This document shows positions 18,004-29,619 of a stretch of 64,000 nucleotides of DNA, piece after piece. Source of the stretch: Tubulanus polymorphus. Taxonomy: Eukaryota; Nemertea; Palaeonemertea; Tubulaniformes; Tubulanidae. Below the pieces are notes generated by a model, which saw only the letters and a program-made list of their open reading frames with translations, did not search any database and was not told where the DNA came from. The DNA is taken from positions 23,218,001 through 23,282,000 of the forward strand of contig NC_134025.1 in the NCBI RefSeq assembly GCF_964204645.1, read 5' to 3'. Each line of letters starts with the position of its first letter. Position 1 is the first letter of the stretch. The position numbers and the translations under genes were made by a program.

Positions 18004-20138
18004 GGGTGGGGCCTCCCAACTACCTTCGCCGTTCCAGTTATTATTCTAATATTTGAAGGTCACACATATAACTACAATCTATATTATACGTAACATTAGA
18101 ACCTGCCGGAAACGCTCAATTCAGGGGGGGGGGGGGTTGAGATCACCCCCAAGAAAATTCTGACAATTTGAAGCGTTTAAGATGCATTTCCGCCCAATTC
18201 AGATAATACTTCAAATGACTGTGCGGAACAGTCAGTGATGAGGAATTATAGTAAAGAAATTGTCTGTGACAAAAAAAAATATTTGAACTCGGGAATTCGG
18301 TTAAGGGGCAGACAATTGGGTCTGATTGACAACCGGTTACATTCCACGTGGGTATTCTAATTTTTAGTTTAAAGATTACGAATAAAGGGAAAATAGTTTA
18401 TTCCTGAAAATGATTGAGAAATTATCGAATTGACATGAGGAGGCCGCGAACATCGTTCATTTGGTTCTCCTGTTACAGCACATCATGCGCTGGAGTTCTT
18501 TTTTGAATACAGGATTAATGACTGAAAAAACTATGAAATTGACGACGCTATTGAAGGAACCCATATTTTTTACACTTGCATACAACCACGGTCGTGAATA
18601 AAGTGCCTTTAACGCTTTCCCCTCTGGTGTGAACCTTGATAAACATGTGTGATAGCATCAGGTCCTTTGAGTAACAGATAACTGAACACAATCGAAAGTA
18701 CGACAGCAGTAGCTCGAGTGTTTTTAGATTTAGGAGTACTGGAGTTTCGCCTGATCAAAAAAGCGCTTTTGAAAACTAATATCAGAATACCGATATTGGC
18801 CACTGATATTAACAATACGGGAATCAATACACCGTATATACCAATGCGGAATCGCGATAGGAATTTCTCCATGTCGTTTCTTCTCCGAACGAATCTTAGA
18901 CCAGGTACTCCATACGGACAAGTGGATGCAACCGGTTCAAAGCTGTCCATAGGTTTAAATGCTGGAAACGGAATAAAAAGCAAAACCCTCAGAAAAGTAG
19001 AACAAAGAAACATGAAACTGAGAATTAATGACAAGCGGAATTTGGTGATCCATTGTGGTGCTCTGAACGGATCATAAATGTGCAAAAATCTATCAACAGT
19101 AAGCAACGCGATCACCCACGGCTCCGTAGTCTTGAATGTTGTCCCGACTCCACCCGAGCCGTATCTATAGAAAAATGGAAAGATATTGCCTTTGTGAATG
19201 TGGAATGCGAGTTTGCCATACGCAACTAAGGCAGCCGTGAACCGGAGTGAGGTACTTAAATAACTCGCAGAAAGCGTCACTGCATCAAAACCAGCCCACA
19301 CCTGCACGAGCCAAGTGGATGATTGGAAGCCTTTATTCGACGGGCCTCTGACGATCCGACGGTACACAAATATTGTGGTCACATCCAGTACGACACCCAG
19401 AATTCCTGCGGGTAAAATTGCAATGGACGTTGTTATAACTGGTCTGAAGGGTTGCAGCGGACACTGGGAGGCATTCCATATTAGCAATGCCATGTCGTCT
19501 ATAAGAAGTCTATTTACGGACTGATTTTCGAACGGTATATAGTTTCATACCATGATCAAATATGAGACAAATGATATCGTTAGGGGATCAACCAATAGAG
19601 TAAAAGCTGAAATCACCGTTGCTTCGTTGCAAATAGAATTTTATTTCTTTCTTAAATCGCTCGTATTCAAGCCAAGAAAAGAAAATAATTTAATTTACTC
19701 GAAGGAAATATCCTTTCACAACTCGCGTATTTGATTGTTACCGTCAGAACGACAGGTAGATTTGATGTATCAATTTTCCCTGAAAAACGAAAAACCAAAT
19801 TTTCTGCAAGAGGTGGTGCATGGTATTTAACCCCGTCTTTGGAAAGGCGGACGAAACCAGAATAAAGGGGTGCTCGTGCAATATCTACAGTAGAATGCAG
19901 GCGTGGATTTAGGCGGCTTTTTGATCCTGCTCTTGACAAAGCCCTCGATTGGGGTTTTGAGGCCATTTTCCCCTGAACTCTTAACTTTGTACTGCCTAAT
20001 AGTGGCTGTTCTTACGGGCGGGCCCGTACGGATAATTTATTGCAGTTACAATAATAAATGATAAATAGATCATAATGCAATCATTAAGCTTTTGACATTG
20101 GCTTATAGAATCTAAGATCAGGGGTTATTTTCAAAGAA
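18004..20138 (-). repeat. GPCR tandem unit C
   Basis: A 2,135-bp unit, nearly identical to unit D (20139 to about 22145), from the GGTGGGGCCTCCCAACTA start through the receptor and about 600 bases of upstream sequence. The high identity, including non-coding parts, points to recent duplication or gene conversion. Confidence 0.88.
18457..19493 (-). pseudogene. GPCR copy C, one frameshift before TM7
   Basis: An intronless class-A-like receptor, 345 residues when the frame is followed by comparison with copy D. ATG is at 19493-19491 and the stop at 18459-18457. The N-terminus has the glycosylation site NAS at 7-9. TM1 is about 22-44, TM2 67-93, TM3 113-137 ending in DRF (134-136, the E/DRY position), TM4 153-176, TM5 216-243, TM6 261-284 and TM7 306-328 with NPVF. 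The usual Cys at the top of TM3 is not seen. One missing base near 18632 shifts the frame at residue 287, after THVYQG, removing TM7. The ligand is unknown; a chemosensory or peptide receptor is possible. If the indel is an assembly error this is an intact gene. Confidence 0.8.
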
Positions 20139-22145
20139 GGGTGGGGCCTCCCAACTACCTTCGCCGTTCCAGTTATTATTCTAATATTTGAAGGTCACAC
20201 ATATAACTACAATCTATATTATACGTAACATTAGAACCTGCCGGAAATGCTCAATTCAGGGGGGGGGTGAGGTCACCCCCAAGAAAATTCTGACAATTTG
20301 AAGCGTTTAAGATGCATTTCCGCCCAATTCAGATAATACTTCAAATGACTGTGCGGAACAGTCAGTGATGAGGAATTATAGTAAAGAAATTGTCTGTGAC
20401 AAAAAAAAATATTTGAACTCGGGAATTCGGTTAAGGGGCAGACAATTGGGTCTGATTGACAACCGGTTACATTCCACGTGGGTATTCTAATTTTTAGTTT
20501 AAAGATTACGAATAAAGGGAAAATAGTTTATTCCTGAAAATGATTGAGAAATTATCGAATTGACATGAGGAGGCCGCGAACATCGTTCATTTGGTTCTCC
20601 TGTTACAGCACATCATGCGCTGGAGTTCTTTTTTGAATACAGGATTAATGACTGAAAAAACTATGAAATTGACGACGCTATTGAAGGAACCCATATTTTT
20701 TACACTTGCATACAACCACGGTCGTGAATAAAGTGCCTTTAACGCTTTCCCCTCTGGTGTGACACCTTGATAAACATGTGTGATAGCATCAGGTCCTTTG
20801 AGTAACAGATAACTGAACACAATCGAAAGTACGACAGCAGTAGCTCGAGTGTTTTTAGATTTAGGAGTACTGGAGTTTCGCCTGATCAAAAAAGCGCTTT
20901 TGAAAACTAATATCAGAATACCGATATTGGCCACTGATATTAACAATACGGGAATCAATACACCGTATATACCAATGCGGAATCGCGATAGGAATTTCTC
21001 CATGTCGTTTCTTCTCCGAACGAATCTTAGACCAGGTACTCCATACGGACAAGTGGATGCAACCGGTTCAAAGCTGTCCGTAGGTTTAAATGCTGGAAAC
21101 GGTATAAAAAGCAAAACCCTCAGAAAAAGTAGAACAAAGAAACATGAAACTGAGAATTAATGACAAGCGGAATTTGGTGATCCATTGTGGTGCTCTGAAC
21201 GGATCATAAATGTGCAAAAACCTATCAACAGTAAGCAACGCGATCACCCACGGCTCCGTAGTCTTGAATGTTGTCCCGACTCCACCCGAGCCGTATCTAT
21301 AGAAAAATGGAAAGATATTGCCTTTGTGAATGTGGAATGCGAGTTTGCCATACGCAACTAAGGCAGCCGTGAACCGGAGTGAGGTACTTAAATAACTCGC
21401 AGAAAGCGTCACTGCATCAAAACCAGCCCACACCTGCACGAGCCAAGTGGATGATTGGAAGCCTTTATTCGACTGGCCTCTGACGATCCGACGGTAAACA
21501 AATATTGTGGTCACATCCAGTACGACACCCAGAATTCCTGTGGGTAAAATTGCAATGGACGTTGTTATAACTGGTCTGAAGGGCTGCAGCGGACACTGGG
21601 AGGCATTCCATATTAGCAATGCCATGTCGTCTATAAAAGTCTATTTACGGACTGATTTTCGAACGGTATATAGTTTCATACCACGATCAAATATGAGATA
21701 AATGATATCGTTAGGGGATCAACCAATAGAGTAAAAGCTGAAATCACCGTTGCTTCGTTGCAAATAGAATTTGATTTCTTTCTTAAATCGCTCGTATTCA
21801 AGCCAAGAAAAGAAAATAATTTAATTTACCCGAAGGAAATATCCTTTCACAACTCGCATATTTTATTGTTACCGTCAGAACGACAGGTAGATTGGATGTA
21901 TCAATTTTCCCTGAAAAACGAAAAACCAAATTTTCTGCAAGAGGTGGTATTTAACCTCGTCTTTGGAAAGGCGTACGAAACCAGAATAAAGGGATGCTCG
22001 TGCAATATTTATAGTAGATATTTATAGTAGAATGCAGGCGTGGATTTAGGCGGCTTTTTGATCCTGCTCTTGACAAGACCCTCGACTGGGATTTTGAGGC
22101 CATTTTCCCCTGAACTCTAAACTTTGTACTGCCTTATAGTGGCTA
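20139..22145 (-). repeat. GPCR tandem unit D
   Basis: Third tandem unit. It matches unit C until about 22140, where the two diverge after a TAGTGGCT(G/A)TTCTTACGG segment that marks the end of the duplicated block. Confidence 0.85.
20587..21625 (-). pseudogene. GPCR copy D, one frameshift in TM4
   Basis: Same receptor as copy C, ATG at 21625-21623 and stop at 20589-20587. One extra A in the run at about 21124-21128 (five As against four in copy C) shifts the frame after CSTF in TM4. The remaining 175 residues, TM5 to MMCCNRRTK, are open in the other frame. Here the TM6-TM7 region that is broken in copy C is intact. A homopolymer indel is exactly where sequencing error is most likely. Confidence 0.8.
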
Positions 22146-23600
22146 TTCTTACGGATTGACCGTGGATAGCTCTGGGAGTATCCCTACGGACTGCGGTGCA
22201 ATCTCCCTACCCACATAGATTCCCGCCAGCCAGAAGTAACTTAGTTTCACTCCTACCTCCCTGGTTTCACTCATTTTTGTGCTTCCCAAATTATTGTATG
22301 CTAACTGTCCATCTGTTGATTTGTTTTTTTTCGAAACCTTATTTTCAGAAATCATGTCAAATAGCAGGCATTTTTCTTTGATTAATCACTGCGCTTGTTT
22401 TTTATTCATTTGATCTTTTTTGATGGTGCAACTAGACTTTTATGATCCTATTCATTTAATAATGTTTTGTAATAAAAACCTGCATTTGGACACTAAAGTG
22501 ATGTTTTTTGTAAGGGCAGCAAGGTCCATCAAAATATAATTGTTACACTGGAGGATGATCTCCGTACGGACGCTCTATTACAAAGGTCCCCAGAATAGAA
22601 TTATCCGTCCGGACGTTCTATTAGCAAGGACCGCCTGACCGCCTGTGTGTTAAATCCGTACTGCCATTGTATTAGCAAAGTCTAGTTTTCGGCTGGATTA
22701 AGTGCTAGATTGATTACCTCAATTGAGGTTAACTTACGCTTTCCAGAGTTTTGGCCAGGTTTATCTCTGGTTTTAGTTCGGGGCCTTGGGGCGTTTGACT
22801 ATAACGGATAACCGACTGTTACATCTTTAGCAACCGGAATAATGAATGTTGGTTTGGCATTACGGTTAACTCCGCTGAGTGAATTCTGAGACCTGCACGA
22901 GAATCTCGGCCCGTGCCAGGATTCGACCTCGATTGAAACTCGATACGCGCGATTTTGATATGCGCGGCGGCGCGGGAATCTGAGACACCTATCGACAGGA
23001 AATATCAATATCAAAATGGCGCGCTTAACTAACGCGAAAAGCAAAAACCTCGCTTAATTTCAAACATAGGCAGCCTCCTTTAAGACCCAAAAATCAGTAT
23101 TTCAATATTCGGTAAGTATTCGTAACATAAGTTAAAATGGCGAAAAATATTTCATCTTAGATATTGCGGGTAATCATATTTCGGAGGTGAATCTAGGCGC
23201 ACATGGTGAAAATCAGTCAAGCAAGACAAGTTGAAAAACTAAAAAGGCCAATGATGGATTGACTGACAAGGGCGGATCCAGGAATTTAGAATATGGGGCC
23301 CAAAACTTCAAGAGCTGAAGGTCATCTGATATATTTCTAGACCATAGGCTTGGTCTTGCTGTAGGCGCGTTGGAAGCAACTTTTGATTGTTTCAGAAACA
23401 GATAATATTCATCTATTCAAGTATCTTCATTACTTTCTTTTATGTTTGATGTTGAACTCTGGAGGCAAAACCAAAACCATAGAAAGAAAGTCCTGGATAA
23501 ATGAACTACAGATTGGAGTGAACAATTTAATTTGTAAGTTTGAATTTTGAATTTGATAATTCTGCAGTCCAGTTATCTAAGGAAAGAAAACAATCTTTGA
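22146..23600. other. Intergenic, no gene recognised
   Basis: No coding family recognised. Two related motifs, CGGACGCTCTATTA (about 22567) and CGGACGTTCTATTA (about 22612), are repeated. A CpG-richer stretch lies at 22800-23040. Nothing else stands out. Confidence 0.5.
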
Positions 23601-23609
23601 TTTGTCTAT

Positions 23610-24002
23610 CTTAGGTCACTACAATGGGAACTTGGATTCAGTACAGGACAACAAGGAATCTGCGCTTTACAAATAAGACTTTCTTGGAATCAGCGCAGGA
23701 CAACCAGGAATCAGTGCTTTAGAGTAATACTTCGTTGGATTTAAGGACTAGGAATCGGTACTTAACATGACTCTGTTGGATTCAATACAGGACAATGAAA
23801 CAGAGCTTTACAATCAGACTTTCTTAGATTCTGCACAGGGACATCAGGAATCCTTGTTTTACAATAAGACTCTTGGATTCTGCACAGGACATCAGGAATC
23901 ACTGTTTTACAATAAGACTCTTGGATTCTGCGCAGGAGATCCGGAATCATTGTTTGACAATAAGACTGTCTTGGATTCCGCACAGGACATCAGGATTCAC
24001 TG
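23610..24002. repeat. Minisatellite, ~48-50-bp units
   Basis: About eight imperfect tandem units built on ACAATAAGACTCTTGGATTC, then TGCACAGGACATCAGGAATC and a short TG-T run. The units are most uniform at 23830-24000 and more degenerate to the left. Short open frames on both strands arise from the repeat itself and are not genes. Confidence 0.85.
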
Positions 24003-24309
24003 AATGGAAATTCAAGATAAGTTACATTTATCTCATTTATAATTTATAAATTATGTTGTTGGTTTGATTTTAAGGGACCAGTTTTATAGTGTTTGTTATA
24101 AACAATGTTTTGAAATGAAATCTGGGCTTGAATCCATTCAAATGTCTTTATATCAGTGTATATTTGGTAAGGATTAGTTCATAGTTGGGATTGTTATTTC
24201 AGGGATACATAAAAGAATAAAGCGGGTTAACAGGTTTTCTAAATTGTGATCAACTTTGTTATTTCTAGTCAATATGAAACTGGTCCCTGATATCAATAAC
24301 TCAACTGTT

Positions 24310-24535
24310 ATCAATCACGTTTCTTCATCACAATCAGGTGTGTTCACAATTTCTCTTGGTTATACTTCTGTAGATATCAGACTGATTACAGTTACAGATA
24401 CATGTAACATTGTGTGCAGATACAGAATACAGATCACTGTATTACTTAATCCTGTGATTGAACAGTGATTTGTTCTCTCATTTTCACTATTCCCATCCAT
24501 CTAACTAAAACATCGTACCACTTCAACTCATCTAA
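24310..24535 (+). repeat. Inverted-repeat flank, left copy
   Basis: The segment ending ACTTCAACTCATCTAAC matches the reverse complement of about 32331-32530 (GTTAGATAAGTTGAAGT and onward, sharing for example AACAGTGATTTGTTCTCTCAT). The two copies are 8 kb apart in opposite orientation, and each abuts a G-rich array. Confidence 0.8.
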
Positions 24536-24540
24536 CCGCG

Positions 24541-24925
24541 GGGTTTGGGAGGGTGGGTAGGGTTGGGGGAGGCCGGGGTAGAGGGAGGGTGGGAGGGAAG
24601 GGGTGTGGGAGGGATGGGGGTATGGGAGGGCGGGAGGGATAGGGTGTGGGAGGGCGGGAGGGATGGGGTATGGGAGGGCGGGAGGGATGGGGTATGGGAG
24701 GGTGGGAGGGATGGGTCTAGGAGGGGGAGGGATGGGGCCTGGGAGGGTGGGAGGGTGGGAGGGATGGGTCTAGGAGGGTGGGAGGGATAGGTTCTGGGAG
24801 TGAGGGTGGGTTGGGGAGGATGGGTGGTGGCAGGACTTTAGAGGGAGGGTTTAGGTGGGTGGGGGTGGGGTAGGGTAGGTTGTGGGTGGGTGGTGGTGAA
24901 GGGTTTAGGTGGGTGGGGATTTAGG
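24541..24925 (+). repeat. G-rich minisatellite (left)
   Basis: The plus strand is built from GGGAGGGCGGGAGGGATGGG and variants, about 380 bp with many closely spaced runs of three or more G. It has very high potential for G-quadruplex formation. The apparent glycine/tryptophan-rich frame is low-complexity. Confidence 0.9.
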
Positions 24926-26267
24926 GTCAGATTTTGTCATCGTATTTATTTTTAGTCTTTAGTCAGGATATTTCAGAAAATGTGTCCCATTATTTATTGT
25001 ATTCTAATAACCAATAGGATAAGTATAAAACACCTTTACTGTTAGGCATCGTCACACAAGACTTGAACATGTAATTTTACAGTCGTTACACTCGCATGAC
25101 AAGCTGGTTAAGTGGACTTGTTCTATTAGTTTTACTGGTTTATAGCGCGATTGCCTTCTTCGATCCACGGTTAGTGCGCTTAATTTCACCTTCGTTTCTC
25201 TTTAAATCGTTAAGAGATAATTGCCCCTGATTTTTGAATGGGCACTTTTCAAATCTTTAGGGCCGTTATTCATCTTGGTCTTGAATGAGTAATTTACTTG
25301 AATGATTAGAAACTGCTCCCTTATAGCGGTCAAAATATAGCTTAATGAGCAATTAAATTAATCAACAATTATTTTCGTAATGCTGTTGAAAGCTGGTGGT
25401 ATACCGCTTCTTTTTGAATACGTTGCCAGTAGAAAGTTGTATTCTACTTCCTTATCTGCTCCTTTGAATATCATTCAAAATACTGACTGTAGGTAGTTAA
25501 AGAACTGGAGGAATTTTTTCGAGATGCCGTCCACATTCGGTGGCGGTCCAGGAGGGGTCACGTGGGCATGTATTCCCTTTTTTTTGACCGAATGATCTTG
25601 GAATTTTCTCGCCAAGAATTGTTTAGAAAACGGTGATATTGTGAGTGTATTTCATTCCTAATTTCAACCAGGAAAGCGCTCAGAATGCAACAAACGTTCA
25701 TCTAATTTTTCAATATTTCGTAAGGAGACAGTCAGACAGCCTTTTGGTGTTTCGCACCTGCGACGCTCGCTGACGACAGCTGGGCCGCAGTAACATGCCA
25801 CAAACGCGTGTGAAATAGTGATCCAATATTCCAGGTGCGCCCCCGATGTTCATTGCTGCTTCCTCTTTGGCTGCCGATTCAAAGACAACTCTTTAATTTT
25901 GAAATTTAGAGCATGGAATGTATTGAAAAAGTGATTTGTATTGTAATCTACGAAAGCGTCCTGCGGACATCATTTATGAGAAATAGAAATTTATTTTTAG
26001 TTTTGATATATTTCAACAAAATCATTTAGGATTAATAAATAGTTTTGCCGATTTCATGTCGAGTTATTATATCGACGTAAATTCAGAATTTTTATGTCTT
26101 TCATTCAAAATTCGATTTTCCGTTGAGGTCCGCTGCCGACCTGGGGATATCATTTGTGAAAAATGAAAAATTTTTAATGTTTTCCCGATATCATGTCGAA
26201 TTATTGTTGCGACATGAATTCAAATTTTTTTCATTCTTTGCAAATTATTTTATTTCGAGATAATAGG
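24926..26267. other. Intergenic with a diverged tandem duplication
   Basis: No gene recognised. About 25955-26110 and 26120-26255 are diverged copies: each has GACATCATTT/GATATCATTT, then an AT-rich stretch, TTTCATGTCGAGTTATT or TATCATGTCGAATTATT, and a GACATGAATTCA-like end. Confidence 0.5.
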
Positions 26268-26398
26268 TGCGTTCACACGACGAAATTTGGACTGGTCTAA
26301 GTTTGGTCCGGTCAAATATTGACCTAGCGTTCCCACAGACGAAAATACTTTTCCAAACTAGACTGGTCTAGTGTAGACCGGTCATTTTTGGCATGGTC
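26268..26398. mobile_element. Terminal fragment of a DNA transposon
   Basis: Starts GGTGCGTTCACACGACGAAA, a typical transposon end with internal GACTGGTCTA repeats. No matching opposite end (GTGTGAACGCACC) is found on the other side of the following Harbinger-like insertion. Probably a truncated older element. Confidence 0.4.
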
Positions 26399-27094
26399 TA
26401 AAGGCTGGCTTATGTCGATAAGCAATGCGACGCCTACCGACGCAACTGGGTTTATCGCCGATTAGTGGCAACTAGCGGCCTATGAGAGGCCACCAGTTGC
26501 TGCTCTATCGGTTCGACATAAGCCAGCTTGCGACGGCAACCCGTGGCCGACTGACTCGTCGTAAGCCGTATCTGGCTAGTTGCGTCATTAGCGTCATTCG
26601 TAATTAGTCATACACTTTCAAATTCAAGTATTTCGAAACGTAAACCAAACCTTCAGCATGGCAGATGACTGAACCGAAGATCTAGAAGCGAAATTGGTAG
26701 AATTATAGTGTGAGTGGCCATCTTTATATGATGTCGCTAGCACATTGTATTCAAAACAGAATCAGAAAGATAAAGATCTTAAAGAAATAGCTTTTCTAAT
26801 AGAAATATATTTCCCAATAATTCAAAATAAATCAAATTTATTCTAAAAATGCTTATCACGTGACCATCTCAGCCATTGCAGTTGCCAGTAATCGTAACCG
26901 ACATAAGCAGGGAAGCAACTGGGAGGGTCTCGTATCCCGCTAGTCGGCCTCAGTTGCTGCGAATCGGAGCGCAGTCGACATAAGCTGGGCTGCGATCGCG
27001 GTTGCTCTCAGTTGCGTCGGTAGGAGTCGATCGCGGTTGCTCTCAGTTGCGTCGGTAGGCATCGCGTTGCTTGTCGACATAAGCCAACCCTAAA
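26399..27094. mobile_element. PIF/Harbinger-like non-autonomous element
   Basis: The inverted ends GGCTGGCTTATGTCGATAAG (26403) and the complement of CTTGTCGACATAAGCCAACC (27090) extend about 46 bp with a few mismatches. TAAA flanks both sides (26399-26402 and 27091-27094), compatible with the TWA target preference of PIF/Harbinger. The ~690-bp element also repeats the CAACTG/GCGTCGGTAGG subterminal motifs. It carries a decayed coding remnant, described separately. Confidence 0.7.
26659..26830 (+). pseudogene. MADF-domain remnant in Harbinger-like element
   Basis: From ATG at 26659 the frame reads MADD, stop, TEDLEAKLVEL, stop, CEWPSLYDVASTLYSKQNQK and DKDLKEIAFLIE. This fits the MADF/Myb-SANT-like pattern (L-x-x-L-V-x-x-x-P-x-L-Y-D, then a K-rich helix). 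PIF/Harbinger elements encode such a DNA-binding partner protein beside the transposase. Two in-frame stops make it non-functional. Confidence 0.6.
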
Positions 27095-28075
27095 AAGAGC
27101 GAACCAAATCGTAATTCTGAATCTCTGTGGTAGAGTATGAGTCCAGTTTATTAAGTTTTAAATGCTTTTATTAATGTTTATGTAATTAATTAATTTTTGA
27201 TACCATGGAAATGTTTGGAGTGTAACAAATATTCGTATTCGTATGTCGCGATCATCATCCGTTTTACTTCCGTTTTATGAATCGTGTTAAAACGACATTT
27301 AAGAGTTTCAGTGTGATAAAATAAAATTTTTGTTCCTCGTAAACGATGTCCCCAGGACGTTTTCGTAGTAATCACTTTTATCAATTTTCAGATTCTCTTC
27401 ATTTGCCTTCAGCAGTGCGCGGCATAGATAACATCACTTTTTGAAGATAAATGAATATCCTTAGTAGTTAGTTATCCTAGTTATCCTATCTTTGTTTTCA
27501 CAAAAAGGGGACACATTTTCTGAAATAAACTGTGCAATTTATAGGTGGAACAATGATGACACGGATTGACAAAGGCAGACTGACTATTGTTCTATGATAC
27601 ATCCAGCAACATTTATTTTTGATTAGATTGTATTGACGTTTTAATGTAATTGCGTAATGTTGTAATTAATTGTAAATACTGTTTTTTCCTCCATATACCA
27701 TGCAAATGGTTAGAGTGTAATTAATATTCGCATTCATTCATAACAAATGCGATCCAATAAATATTTATTAAGTTTACGAGCGGGCTTTCGAATGCATGAG
27801 ACGTACTTGTGAAATACGTTCTTTACGAAAAATATGATTCCGATAAAATCATCCGGATCCTTCAGATCTACGAATACTGCGGCTGTATTTTGATGGATCA
27901 CCGTTATGAAAGCGCTGTCCGAGCAGTAAATATTTATCGTAAAGATTTATCGCTCCTGTGTTGAGGAAAATAACCCTTGAATTGAAACCATTCAAATTTA
28001 TACAGTTCATAAAATTCACTTGTCCACTAGCCGGCGCTGATATCAGCCCGTCACTACGTGAATCCATGGAAGGGC
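27095..28075. other. Intergenic, no gene recognised
   Basis: AT-rich. Two diverged related segments, about 27196-27250 and 27695-27745, share CCATG(G/C)AAATG...GTGTAA...ATATTCG. No coding signal. Confidence 0.45.
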
Positions 28076-28079
28076 TAAA

Positions 28080-29612
28080 GGAACATGCCAGTTGCTAGTT
28101 GCAAATTACCAATTGCTAGTTGCCGAATGCTTTTTGTCAATGCTCATTTCCAGTTGAGCATTTTTTTAATCCGTCCATATATCCATTCACCCGTTCATAT
28201 CCATTACTATAAAGAGGTCATAAAAAGTTTTTTCATCAGTTTTAATACAGACTTGTCACCGCAGGTCCCGAGAAGCTCTGCAAAATGGCGTGTGACTCTG
28301 CACTGCCGTGTGAGGTCTTACTTCATAATCATTGTTTTATAAGCTTAGTAACTTAAGATTAAATCTAACTATGGTTAGCAATTAAAATGAAAGAAAGTTA
28401 AGTTTTCCTTCTTTCATCAGTTTTAATGCAGACCTATAACCACAGGTCGTGAGAAGCTGTATACATTTATATATATATATACCACTTTAGGCGAAAAACG
28501 TTTATGACAAATGTTTATCTTATGAATTATCTTAGCCAGGAATATATTTAAGGAATTGTTTCTGAATGGATATCTAGCCGTGAAGGGTGTCTAGGGGCTC
28601 TAGGACCGACTGCTTATAACGCCTCATCAACTTCGACTTCGGTTTGATTCTGTATTGCAATGTCTCCCATTACCAACTTTGTTGATCACACAACAATGCG
28701 CATGCTCATGAACAACGATCAACAAAACTAAAAAGTGCCTATTAAAATATGAAAGGACCGTATTTCAAAACAAATTGTATCGGAATGTGATGCATGGCAA
28801 TATATATTGAAAGAAGATTCCATCATTTTAAATTGCGAGTTCAACCGTCAAGTCCTGACTATTACGCCCGAATTCACAAAACTTTCAGCGCGCTTTAAGT
28901 TGGCTTTACGATGGCCTAGTGACCGTTTGAATGCGGTTTTAGAATATTTCGAATGTGCTCATTTTAACGATATCAAATTTGTTACCCTTTACGAATATTT
29001 TATCGTTGACATTTTTTGTCTGAAAATAGCACGTTCAGGGGCGGTAAGTCGGCGGGCAATTCGGAATTAACTCAAAGACAGCAGATTTCGTTTATCATAT
29101 TTTATATGAATGAAAACTTCAGAACATTTCCAACAAGTTTCTCACTGGTTGTGATGGTCTATCTTGAAAAATAAAAAGGTTTTACGCTAGTGAACGTTTT
29201 TAAGTCATGTTTTTCTAAAAAGAACAATCGCTCCATTTTGGAAAATAACGGATCATTGTTGCTACGCTACGAGGTCCGCAACAATTGAAAACAAATCAAT
29301 GGCAGTGCGTGGAGCGGCCAGATATTGCACTATTATGAACGAAATAGTTGGTAATGCAGAATCTGAATCTGACATAATGCGCGTGACAAGCTGCGTATGT
29401 ACGCACTGGGTCTAGTGTGGCAGGGTTTCGTACCGTGGCAATCTCGATACCTTCAGGTTCGAGTCCCTGCCGGGAGGATAATTTTATACTGGGGATCAAT
29501 AACAGAAATATACACAGAGGTGGCGCTAGCGGACGAACAACCAATTATCAATAAGCAAACTAGTAATAACTATGGCATATGGCAATTAGCAACTAGCAAC
29601 TGGCATGTCCCT
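28080..29612. mobile_element. Candidate 1.5-kb TIR element
   Basis: The left end GGAACATGCCAGTTGCTAGT and the reverse complement of the right end (GGGACATGCCAGTTGCTAGT) pair over about 29 bases. TAAA occurs just outside both ends. Inside is no long coding region, but there is a diverged direct duplication (CATCAGTTTTAATACAGAC at about 28236 and again near 28418) and a tRNA-like segment. Superfamily not assigned. Confidence 0.5.
29385..29475 (+). repeat. tRNA-like SINE fragment
   Basis: The segment ends in CAGGTTCGAGTCCCTGCC, a good B-box and T-arm (GGTTCGAGTCC). The preceding bases do not fold into a full cloverleaf. It is best explained as a decayed tRNA-derived SINE head inside the TIR element. 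Confidence 0.35.
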
Positions 29613-29619
29613 TAAACGC

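Noticed and set aside
24545-24790. Glycine/tryptophan-rich 81-codon frame
   Set aside because: Pure translation of the G-rich minisatellite.
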